A stretch of 64,000 nt of DNA from the NCBI GenBank assembly GCA_038501195.1, contig JBBPUQ010000002.1, forward strand, positions 6,277,001 to 6,341,000, given 5' to 3'. Source of the stretch: Nemania diffusa (Eukaryota; Ascomycota; Sordariomycetes; Xylariales; Xylariaceae). The notes beneath the pieces were generated by a model. That model was given only the letters and a program-made list of their open reading frames with translations, was not told the origin of the DNA and made no database searches. This document shows positions 11,440 through 21,650 of the stretch, piece by piece (position 1 is the first letter of the stretch; each line of letters opens with the position of its first letter). The translations under genes were made by a program, and so were the position numbers.

Positions 11440-13889
11440 ATGGACCTAACACCGCGGCCCAAGAGCGAACAGAGACGTCGCCACCGACCGGCGCTAGCCT
11501 GTATAAGCTGTCGAAAGTCTAAGATCCGCTGCGACCGCCAACAGCCGTGTGGTGCATGCGTTCGGTCTCGGCACAAGACTTGTGTCTTCGATGCAGTGCG
11601 TGGCCCGGCTTCACGGGGATCGGGGATAGCCTCTAGCACGTCCGACCCGGCCGATACTCATACTCAGCGCCGTAGTGACTACGACTTGGGTCCAATAACG
11701 CCGGCATCTAGCACACCAACGGTACATGATCATGATCACGGTCGCGACCTCGACCTTGACCACGAGAGATCCCATACACAGCCGCTGCGTGAATCGAATC
11801 CTACCTATTCAACTGGGTCCATCTGTGATGCGAATGGAGTGCTGAACCGCATCTTCCAGCTCGAGCGTCGTCTGGAAGAATCGGGATTGACCCGAGAGCC
11901 ACCGGAAAACCCTCACCAGCCACCACCTCGCTATGAGGGCCAGGTCATCGACAGTTACTTGGCGTCCGATATTCATGCTATGAATAGGGGCGTTGTCTCG
12001 AAGACACGCTACTTCGGCCAGAGTCATTGGATGAATGGCATCGTACATGTTCGTCTGATTCTCATGCATTGAGTAGTGATTAACTTACTAACTGCCTCCC
12101 AGTTCAAACCAATGCTCGAACTATTCGAGAGTCAGTCTAAAGATGCGAAGTCTGAGGCCATGGCCGTCTTGAACAGATGCAAGGCTCTGGGACGATCCAT
12201 CAAAGCGCAGCGCAACCCCGGCATTATTAACAAATTCGGCACTAACATTCCCCCTCGGGAGGTCGCCGACAAACTTGTCGATGCCTACTTACGAACCACC
12301 GAAACCGTGTTTCGGGTTGTGCACGTGCCGTCTTTCCGACGCGACTACGAACAGTACTGGACAGCGCCTGACACGGTCGGGATGCCTTTCGTCATCCAAC
12401 TCCAACTAATCATGGCCATAGGATGCACCATCTACGACGACTTTTTCTCCATGCGTAAATCGGCCGTACAGTGGGTTACCGAGGCACAATACTGGCTTCT
12501 AGCACCCCCGGCGAAAGGAAAGTTGACAATTGCCGGCTTACAAAACATGGTTCTCCTAACGCTTGCTCGTGAGACTGCTTGTGTTGGGGGCGACTTGGTC
12601 TGGATCCACGTCGGATCGCTTCTGCGCAGCGCCTTCTATATGGGACTTCATCGGGATCCCTCCAGGCTCCCCAAAATGTCTCGCCTGGACGCAGAAATCC
12701 GCCGTCGGCTATGGAATACGATTATAGAGTTGGAGTTGAAGACTTCCATTGACTCGGGTGGTTATCCGACCATCTCACCCGATACCTCAGACACCCGACC
12801 CCCAGCTAACTTGAATGACGCAGACCTAATGGAAGAAAATGAGCTAGCCGGCGCGGAGTCGGTTGAGAGATTCACGGACACGAGCATTGCCCTTGCTCTA
12901 CGAGATAGCTTCCGCGAACGACTTGCGATTTACCAGATGCTCAACGCCATGCCGTTCCGGGGAACATACGATGACACGATCCGGTTACATCGCCGCTTCA
13001 TGACGGCCTTCAAAGCCCTAACAAGCAAGCTCAAGAGCTACGCATCGTCAGAGCGGCAACCGACTTCCTTTCAGTATCGGTTTGTCGAGCTCATGGCGCG
13101 TCGTTGTCTAATGAGCTTACACCTCCCCTATCTCGGCCCCGCGATCAAAGACCCGGCCTTTTCGTTCTCCCGGAAACAGGTGACCGAATCGGCAGTGAAG
13201 ATGTACCACCTGCTATTCCCCGCGGCCGGTCTCCACTCCGACCGTCCGCTTATCCCGTGCGATGATCTGGGCACTTTGTCGACGGAAGGCGACGACCTGG
13301 CCCGCTTCGCCGTCTGCGCCGCGGGCTTCTGGCGCGTCCTCGCCAGCCAATCGTCCATGATCATCATCCTCGAGCTGCAGACAACGATGCAGGAGGACGA
13401 AGGCCTGGGCCCGCCCACGGTCCGACCCGACCTCGTCAACATCCTCCGCCACTCTCTCCCCTACTACCTCTCTCGCATCAAAGCCGGCGAGACCAACGTC
13501 AAGGGCTACCTCTTCACGGCAGCCCTCGCCGCGCATGTGCAGGCCCTCATGGACGGTCTCACGGGGCCAAAAATGCTTGAGCCGGTACTTAGCGCCGCCA
13601 TCAGGACAGAGAAGGCGTGCTTCGACCTCCTCAAGCAGCAGGTTGGGCCGACGGAGGTGGTGGACGCCAGCGCAGGCGAGGAACCGTTCGATTGGGACTC
13701 GCTCATGACCGGGAGCGAGGAATGGGGGGACAACGCTGTAAGTAACCCGCCCTGGCTATATATCTGTAGTTTCGCTCGCTCACTCTTGACAAGGTCATGT
13801 TGCCCTTCTTTGACGTTTCGAGCGTCGAGTGCTTTCTTGGCGGCTTCGATGTCATGTCGCCGTTCGGGGCTGTCTGGAATAAGAGCTAG
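11440..13889 (+). CDS. Zn2Cys6 fungal transcription factor (Fungal_trans type)
   Basis: Candidate pathway regulator of the adjoining polyketide cluster. Three exons are inferred: 11440-12042, 12103-13737 and 13794-13889, giving about 777 aa. The zinc cluster is C21-X2-C24-X6-C31-X5-C37-X2-C40-X7-C48, preceded by a basic stretch (QRRRHRP). A linker rich in Asp/His/Ser follows, then the fungal-specific middle homology region, which starts about residue 225 (DAYLRTTETVFRVVHVPSF). Intron 1 could begin at 12043 (GTACAT) or 12049 (GTTCGT); both keep frame, the branch is TACTAAC and the acceptor is 12101-12102. Intron 2 (13738-13793) has a GTAAGT donor and a weaker AAG acceptor. Its use gives the C terminus FLGGFDVMSPFGAVWNKS. 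Without splicing the frame runs to 13926 with an unlikely tail. Confidence 0.88.
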
Positions 13890-14653
13890 GCACTTATATC
13901 TGGTGCATCCTCCATGCGACTATTGACGAATTTATTGCTCTGTATAATATCTTATGACTTGGTGGTAGTCCCCGGAACAACTTCATGCCTGTTACAATCA
14001 GTTACACGCGTGTAGTACCGCCGACCCGGGCGATCTGCTGTGGTGCATTGACTATGCTGTTCCGGATTAGCTACCATTAAAAGTTTAGAATACAACGTAT
14101 ATATTCAATTAACCATCCGGTGAATCCGCTCCATACGCGTACATAGTATGTAGACGGCGGGTTTTCCCGCATCTGCAAGCATCAAGGTGAGCGACCCTAC
14201 GAAATAGGGTTACGTCGGGGGATCATCGCCGCACCTAGCGGCACTTCCCCTCACTCTTCGCGCACCCATGATCTGCGAATGAGCATTCCCCTTGGCGCTC
14301 TTTGTTGCGATACTCCTAGGTGTCCCACCGTAGAAGCATTATTTGATTGCTCGGTAAGAAACGTCTGGTGATGCATTGAGCGGCTCACATCGGCGGTGTA
14401 CGTGTAGAAGACTGAAAAGCGTCTCCTCACCAAGACAAATGGCTCCATTATGAGATAGTGACTACATGTTTGTCTATATCAATCGGCTAATATAGCTATT
14501 TGGGAATCTATTCATCGGATCAGGCGGAATATTTCTATTTTGCCCCCCTCTCGAATTATTCTTCTCCAACCGTAGTAGTATTCATCATACTATCTGCCAC
14601 CCGCACTATTCCCATCATCGCACTCACTCGCTCCCCACCAACCCGAACCCGCG
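13890..14653. other. Intergenic region between regulator and dioxygenase
   Basis: No gene is seen. It contains a 5-bp-arm hairpin GCGGG-TTTT-CCCGC (14157-14170, also readable as CGG-N6-CCG), a CGG-N10-CCG element (14216-14231) and CGG-N6-CGG (14516-14527). It serves as the 3' end of the regulator and the promoter of the dioxygenase. Confidence 0.5.
14216..14231. promoter_or_regulatory. CGG-N10-CCG element upstream of the dioxygenase
   Basis: CGG at 14216-14218 and CCG at 14229-14231 are separated by ten bases, the spacing known for Put3-type Zn2Cys6 sites. It lies 423 bp before the dioxygenase ATG. The inner bases are not palindromic, so support is modest. By chance one such pattern is expected about every 4 kb. 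Confidence 0.3.
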
Positions 14654-16096
14654 ATGCCTCACAAAGAAGACGCCCCCAACGCCCGGGAGTCCGACCCCGC
14701 CTCGCACCCCGAGTTCCCAGCCGGCTTCCCCGCCGTGGCGCTGGAGACGATCTCGCTCGCCAAGCTGCTGGTGGACGGGGACGCGGCCGAGGAGGAGCGC
14801 GTGTTCGCGGCGTGCAAGGGCCGCGGCTTCTTCTACCTCGAGCTCGCCGGGTGCGACGCCGGGGACGTCGTCGCGCGGGGCGCCGGGGAGGCGGCCGCCG
14901 TCGCCGAGGACGTGTTCGGGCTGCCGCTCGAGGAGAAGCTCGCGTACCAGTTCGATCGCGGGAGCGGGTCGCTGGATGGGTACAAGAATGCCGGCGCTAC
15001 GCTGGCGGATAAGTCTGGCACGCGGGATACGGCTGAGTTCTTCAATGTGGGGAAGAATGAGAGTGAGTTTCCCACTATTCTATGCTTTGTGAAACCCTAC
15101 CTAGCGACTACACCCCCTTTAGCAGATGGGTAGATTTTAGGATGATTGGATAAACAAGTAGGCATCAGAGCTTATGATGGAGACAAACACTGACCTAAAG
15201 GACACAGTGATTGTGCCGGTGGACCAGATGAAGAAAAAATGGCCAGAGGTGGTCATGGCTTCGAAGCCCTTCTTCAAGGGCTACATAGAGGCCGCTCATA
15301 GCATCGGCTTGCATATTCTAGGGATACTGGCGAAGAAGCTAGGGGTCGATCCAGCCGAGTTCGACAATCGCCACCGGATCGAGGAGCAATCGGGCGACCA
15401 TGTCCGTCTTACCCGTGGTCCGCCCAGGGACAAAGAGGAGTTGCCAGAGATACAAACGCCGAGTCATACGGATTTCGGCACGTAAGTCGAGCCCAACCCC
15501 CGTCCTACCCCCTCCCTTTTTGTCTGCTTTGGGTGCCTTGCGTATGGCCGATCGAAATTATGGCTGACCTGTTGATGCTCACTGCAGAATCACCATTCTC
15601 ATGAATTGGCTAGGCGGCCTGCAGGTCTGGTCGGAATCCTCCCGCAAAGCGGAACTCCTAAACCACGAGCCCGACGTTCCCGGCGAGTGGCTGTGGGTGA
15701 AGCCCAAAAAGGGATGCGCAAGTGAGTTGCCTACTTACCTACCAACCAATTCAGCTGATTATTAAGCGCCACTCCCTCTCCCAACCTCCTGCTCCCTAAA
15801 AATAGATTTACTGACGTGGCGTCAACATCGAAGTCATCAATCTCGGAGATGCAGCAGTCAAGTTCACCAATGGCGTGCTGTGCGCCGGCCGCCACCGCGT
15901 TATCCCCGCACCAGGCGTGCAGGGGAAGCTCCCGCGATACAGTGTCGTGTACTTCGTGCGACCTGAGAACGAATGCATCATGAAGCAGCTGAGGGGTCCG
16001 GGTATACCGGATGGCCCTGAGGAGGAGAGCGATATCACTGCTGGGGAATGGATCAAGCGGCAGGCGACTGGACTGGGCATATCGTTTAAGAAGTAA
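14654..16096 (+). CDS. 2-oxoglutarate/Fe(II)-dependent dioxygenase (isopenicillin N synthase-like)
   Basis: Non-heme iron oxygenase of the DIOX_N/2OG-FeII_Oxy type. These enzymes hydroxylate, desaturate or rearrange small molecules in the cytosol. Four exons: 14654-15062, 15169-15481, 15588-15721 and 15834-16096 (372 aa, normal length). All three introns have GTGAGT or GTAAGT donors. The N-terminal DIOX_N region (FAACKGRGFFYLELAG) is followed by the jelly roll. Iron ligands are H236 and D238 (HTDFGT) and H306 (GRHRV). The 2-oxoglutarate-binding RxS is R320-Y-S322 (LPRYSVVYFV). The active site is therefore complete. Exon 1 is strikingly GC-rich (about 73% in the 60 bases from 14701) against about 55% in exon 2. 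A tailoring role for the nearby PKS product is inference from position and a shared CGG-N10-CCG upstream element. Confidence 0.88.
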
Positions 16097-16452
16097 TCTG
16101 CTTTTTCAGAGAGGTATATACTGAGATGGCACAACGTAGCTGGTCAGTGAGCCGAGATGACAAAGAAATAATTATGGGCGCATGTTTAGCAGATCACAGC
16201 AATGTCAAACGCAGCGCAGTGTCAATGAGCTCAAACCGAAATTGGATAATTGTAACTTATTATGATTATTATTTAACAATAGGGTATTATAGGATAATAA
16301 TAATCTATATCGGCAACCTTATGTAGTCCAAGCCGTTTTAGGCGCAAAAGACCAACCAACTCCATCCCATGCTGATACACGTCTAACCCAAACGCCATAC
16401 TTAAAAATGCAATTATACAATTTAAAGGAGCAGATAAACCCGCCTCGTTTAG
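16097..16452. other. Convergent 3' intergenic region, AT-rich
   Basis: This lies between the 3' ends of the dioxygenase (+) and the LsdA-like gene (-). The run of TAT/ATA words around 16250-16320 is probably UTR or polyadenylation sequence. No gene is seen. Confidence 0.5.
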
Positions 16453-17616
16453 TTAATACTTTTGCTTGCCACTCGACAACACCTCGTTGATTTGAATCAA
16501 ACCAGGAGCAGCAAGGGTATTAGCAACGACGGCATCAGCGTCAGTGAAGTTAGCCGAGTCCGTGAGTGCCGCGATGCTGAGCCCCGCCATGACGTTCTCC
16601 GTGTAAGGGAGCAGCGCATCGAAGGTGAGCACGCCGTCGTCCAGCTTAGGGTTGATGATGGGCTCTGAGATGGGCAGCTGCTGGCCGACGAGGTAGGTGA
16701 CGGTGAGGTTGCTGAAGTCGGCGCCGTCGTGGATCTGCGCGTTGCCGGTCAGGTTCGCCGAGAAGCTGAGGTACATGTCGCGCGGCTCAGCAGTCGTGAG
16801 CACGTTCAGCGCCGGGAAGATGGGGAGGGGGATCTTGGTGACGTCGAAGGGGCACGAGACGACAAAGCCTTGTAGCGCCGAGAAGGCGAAGGCCGCGGCG
16901 TTGGTCGTTAGGAACGGCTTTTGCGACGGCTTCTGCTTCAGGAGGGAGCGGTAGAAGCCGTTCTGCTCGCCCTCTTGGCCGATGACGGACGAGACGGCAC
17001 GGACGGGGCCGTCGTCGCCGTTCTTGGCGAACGACTGCTCCGCGTCTTGGAGCGTGCCTAGCACCACCCCCGTCAGGGTCTCGGCTAGGTTGATAGCGTC
17101 TTCCAGCGTGGTGCTGGGGAAATTATATGTGCATGGCACCGGGACCAGCGACGCATTGAAGTGCTTCAAGGTGTTGGTCGCCGTTAAGGCGTGCAGCTCT
17201 TCTTGCTATTGATCGTGTTAGTGGATGATGCATATCCGGGTCTTTCTTCGTGCTAACTAGGTACTTACAGCTTTGACGGTTTTGAGGATTTCGAGTACAT
17301 CGGCGGTGGACGGTGATGATGACTTGAGGGTATAGCCAGTCACATTTTTGGTGATGTTACTTATGATCTCTTCGAAGAACTTGACTTCCAGATTTTCGTT
17401 GAAGGCGATAAGCTGGAAGTTGGCAATACCGGCCTGGCTAAGGGTTGCGGGTGGTGGTGCGTTTGAGAGTAGACCATTGGCCTGTTGTTCGGTGCTCAAC
17501 AGCTGCTGTGAAGTGGGATTCGGGAAACCATCGCTACGAAGAGCAATGCGTGGTGCAGCGTATGCTGTGGGCAGACCCAGCAGGGTCGCACAGTAAACAA
17601 TATGTCGTGTATGCAT
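16453..17616 (-). CDS. Secreted ferritin-like protein, LsdA / sexual-development type
   Basis: Member of the fungal ferritin-like family that includes Aspergillus LsdA (late sexual development) and Rds1-type stress proteins; molecular activity is unknown. Exons: 17616-17269 and 17205-16453. The 63-bp intron has GTAAGT, a CTAAC branch and a TAG acceptor. Product is 366 aa. A signal peptide is evident (MHTRHIVYCATLLGLPTAYA). The helical core begins FQLIAFNENLEVKFFEEII and continues through the exon junction at TVKA/QEELHALTATNTLKHF, with acidic residues placed as in the family. Several N-X-S/T sequons support secretion. The second half is a beta-rich C-terminal region seen in this family. It lies between cluster-type genes, but nothing ties it to polyketide synthesis. 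Downstream in-frame TTG at 17169 is not the start. Confidence 0.8.
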
Positions 17617-18455
17617 AGTTGAATGGGTACTTATTATTTACGTTGGGATATGATCTAGATGATGAAGAATCTAAGAATCAAGTGCGTTGATGTAGAATGG
17701 TCTGGTTGGTCTAAGACATTGGGAAGTATTCGGACTTGGCGACTCAATAGCTTTATAGTCAAGCGGTGGGCACAGTATTTGCGTTCTGCCATCTTCTTTT
17801 TTCTTTCTTTGTTTGTTGGCGATCGGGTACTGACAATAGCCGCGGAGAGGCTTGAAAAAACAATAATACATGGATCTCCGCCTAGCGGATGATGACAGGT
17901 CCGACAGACCCGACTGGCGCGCTCCGAGTACCTAACCTAGATCTGATTGGTCACATCAGCGCTAAAGCACCGGATGGCCTACTGCCGGCAGCACTACCTA
18001 CAGTACAGCTTACTTACAGGACTAACCTTTGAGCATTCGATGGCAGTCGCCCGTTAATCTACAGCCTGTTCTATTTTTACTGAGGCGGAGTCAACGCCAC
18101 TGACGTGTATGACTTCGCGCCCAACCAACAAAAGAAAATAACCATCAAAGAAACTAACTTAAGGTAAGGTAGGTAGCTATCGAACCTCTACCTAACAGCT
18201 ATAGGTCTCTCAAGCTGCAGCTCTGTACTGTTAACGGTATCTGCGCAGATACCTACGCATGAAAGCTAAGCTAAATAGACCTTTGCGGACGGTTGCCGCT
18301 CGTCTTCTCTGTAGGACGAAGCTCACGAATAACAAGTTGGTTGTAGAAATGCTTTCCTATATTTAGGTCTTCTTTCAAAACCTCACATAAACACATATTA
18401 TCAATCCATCTAAATCTACACAGTAAGCTAAAATTACCCCCGACGTCCGGTACTA
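17617..18455. other. Intergenic region upstream of the LsdA-like gene
   Basis: No gene is supported. It contains a TA(A)GGTAGGTAGCTAT run (18161-18180) of which the 14-mer at 18167-18180 recurs exactly at 34097-34110. Otherwise there are only short frames without motifs. Confidence 0.5.
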
Positions 18456-21362
18456 CTAGTATATGTAGACATTGTTTGCGAACTCCGGCTCAACACATAG
18501 CCAACAAACATCCTTGGGGCATACGGTGATCCGATTGACATTACAAGATTTATCTTCTGCTTGCTGTGCCAGAAAGCTGGCCGCCGCTAGTCTCGCAAGC
18601 CAATTTCCGTGGGCTCTCACAACAATATGGCCGGATGGGGGATCGCAGAGGTTATCCCATGACCCAATAGACACCATCGACGTTGACGGGGCGCTTCCGG
18701 GTGTATGATGGCAAGAGCCCTGTGGCGGAAGCTGGTAGACTCTGTGACTTTTCAAAGCCGAGATGATGTCGACATCTCCAATCCATTGCCCCTTATCTCG
18801 AATAGAAACTATTGCTTCCATCATCTTATATTGATTGTCTTGATTACCTTGTGCCCCCTGTTGGTTGATTGCTAGTTTCCACGATGTGAATGATAGGTGC
18901 ATAGATGTTGTTCTTAGAGCATCCTCTGGTTTACCATCAAATATCTGCGTAGTAGCTACTCTCCAGCGACTATGGTCTATTGGTGATGTGATGGGGCTTG
19001 CCACGGAACTCAACAGTGTGAAACCGGGCTGTCCGATGTTACCGAGAATATGGATGAGATGCTGTGGCTTTGATACCTCTATCGGATCGTCAAGAAGCTG
19101 CAATTATCTCATTAAATTTAGAACGATATGATTTCGGAAGCAAATACATACCCTATTAGGGACATATAGAGAATCGCCTACGGAGATTCCCATACAGTTA
19201 GGTGGTATGGCAATTTCAGGAATATCGCACCCCCCTGCCAAATCTGAAATGATTGATATATGATGCGATATAGTTAGGAGAGATGATATCTCAGTGGGTC
19301 CTGCGCTTCCATATCCATGTACGGAGGAGCCTAATTCTCGTGCCCAGGAGCGACTGTCGAGAGGACTAAGGAGGGTTTCCGCACGAATCATCCTCTCAGT
19401 CAGGGTCCTAAATGCGCGCAAGCCCCAAGAAATCATGCCAAGCGCTTTAAACATAGGTTCTTCAATTATCTTCGATCGTTCAATTAGAGAGTAGGTTGCT
19501 GCCCATTGAATATCTTCTGCGTCGACTTCAAGGAATTTTGACACTGGCAGATTACACAGGGTATCATTATCCGGCCAGAATACCGCCGCAACGTGACTAT
19601 TGCCACCGCGGTAGATATATGTTGTTTCTCCGCCACCGGGAATAATTCTAGAGAATTGAAGCGGATTATTGCTGTGGAATATTTTGTTTTCCACGACTAT
19701 TTCCCCTTGGGTCGTACGTAAGGAGCCAACGATGGTTTGAAGGGGTTTAACAGCGGATATCCACCGCATATGTTTCCGCGGAGTAGATTTCCCAATAGAA
19801 CCACGCTGGTGATTCTGGTAATTTATTGGGAACAATGTTGCAAACTCGTACCGTGGCACGATCGATTCTGTTTCGCTCACAACCCGATACCGAATTATTG
19901 GTGATAGGGACTCGATTTCATCCAGTCTCCCACCTATGCGTCGCAGATATTCAATTCTTCCCTCGTTGGAACCAAGATGCTCGAGGAATGTACTCGGCTT
20001 TGAGAGACCAAAAAACGGGCCTATCTTCCTCTCTATTTGAGGGCCTTTCACGGTGGTAGGAAGGAAGTTGGTGCGTTTTCGCCCAAGTGCAATTAGCTGG
20101 TCTCCCATCTCGTGGTTAGCTAGGAGCTTCAAGCTAGTATCCTGCAAGAAGCGAAATGCAAAATCATCATAGCACAGTCTTTTGCTAGTTTTGTTTGCTA
20201 AACCATACGAACCTAAATCTCGCAGACACATGAGAGTGGCTACTTCCTTTTTTTTATCGATGTTCCAGCTTCCCATGAGACATCCCAGTACCACTTGGCT
20301 AAACTCGGACGGAGTTAGCCTTGAAGGATCCTCTTGTATCAATGCCTCTTTCCGGACTGGGCGGCCATAATATCTCATATGAGCAAGAGACAAGGACCAG
20401 GAGATACCATTCGCGGAACTAGTTGCCGATGACGAGCAACCGAGAGATAGAATTCCACCGGGGGGGACTATGTCGTCCTCTAGATGTACTTCCACAGGTT
20501 CCGAGCCGAAGACGAGAATGTCGGGATACAACTGCCAATAGGAGAGGCCGAGTAAAGCCGTCCCATCGTTCACTTCTTGAGGAATCCCAGAAAGGAGACG
20601 CTCCATTACCGTCAATGCGTTACGCCATGCTTCGATCACACTCGGATAAACAATTTCAACCTTTCCGATCGACAGCGATATATTCTTTAGAATGAGCTTC
20701 AGTTGGGTGTGCCTTTTGAGCATCATGTTGTTTGCGGTCTCGATCCAGGCTCGGGCACTCCTATCCCAATCTGCCAATTCTGCTCTCGTGATTTCTTGCT
20801 GGGCGGCGGCGGCTAGAGCGAAGGGAATTTGAGCTCCATTTTCAAAGTCATTTGCGATTGCACGCTTCCTCTCCTCAACCAGTTCAACCCATATCGATAT
20901 AGCCTCTCCTGGCTCCCAGATGGTTAGGATACAAGCTAATAAATGCACATGAATCGCGCCGCCCTTAGGATCTTCTGACGACGTAGCAGCAGCCCAAATA
21001 GATGTGGCATCAACTCCCGTGTAGGCTCCAAAGACAGATGACGAATAATCTTTTGATGCCTTGTCCGTAGCTAATCGCGATATCTCCGAAACTCGTTTCC
21101 CATACGCAGCGACTAGTTTGGGTGTATCAGGACATACGCCCGAGAATAAGGCAGCGAGTCGCCTAGCTGTTATATGACTCTTGCCGGTCTCGGCATCATT
21201 TTTGCGTTTGTTCGATAGTAACTTTCCGAGTTGTTGATACTCCTTGGGGGCCTCATACTTGACAAGACAGAAATCAAAATTCAGGTTGGCTGCTGCCACG
21301 GTGACCTCATTCGTTACAGCAGCCAGTGATGCTTGCAATCGGCCGATTGGCGTACTCGCCAT
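18456..21362 (-). CDS. Uncharacterised 950-residue fungal protein
   Basis: I do not recognise a named domain. Two exons, 21362-19152 and 19097-18456, are joined by a 54-bp intron with a GTATGT donor and CAG acceptor; VPNR joins LLDDPIEV in phase. The N-terminal third looks helical and includes a block HITARRLAALFSGVCPDTP (about 64-82) and AIHVHLLACILTIWEPGEAI. The middle is mixed. The C-terminal portion is Cys/His-richer (CNVNRITVCPKDVCWLCVEP near the end) and could bind metal, which is speculative. There is no signal peptide and no clear membrane segment. It resembles large hypothetical proteins I associate with filamentous ascomycetes, but no function can be given. It lies 288 bp downstream of the PKS stop on the same strand, so it may be cluster-linked or a chance neighbour. 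Confidence 0.75.
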
Positions 21363-21650
21363 TGCTATTGATAACAGCTGGGTCGAATTTCGTGTAAATT
21401 AGTAGTTTGCGAGCACGGGATGAGGGGTAAACGGAGAAACGTAAAGGGAAGTCATAGCTGAACCTATGGCATATTTCTTTATCTACGGAAACACATCTTG
21501 GGGGCTATGCATAAGCATGCTTGCAACCCTACATGGAGTATGGTGGCTGAATATTTACACATGGCAGGCAACTGAATACGCCCAAAGGCAAAGAATTGAA
21601 GGGCATTTTCTATTCTATGTACACCACTAGTTCAAAAAGTATGCCTCGTT

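Noticed and set aside
14157..14170. GCGGG-TTTT-CCCGC hairpin considered as a bacterial-type terminator
   Set aside because: The genome is eukaryotic, so a rho-independent terminator is not expected; it is noted only as a possible CGG-N6-CCG site.
16453..17169. LsdA-like gene starting at an internal TTG codon
   Set aside because: The upstream exon supplies an ATG, a signal peptide and the start of the ferritin-like core, joined by a normal 63-bp intron.
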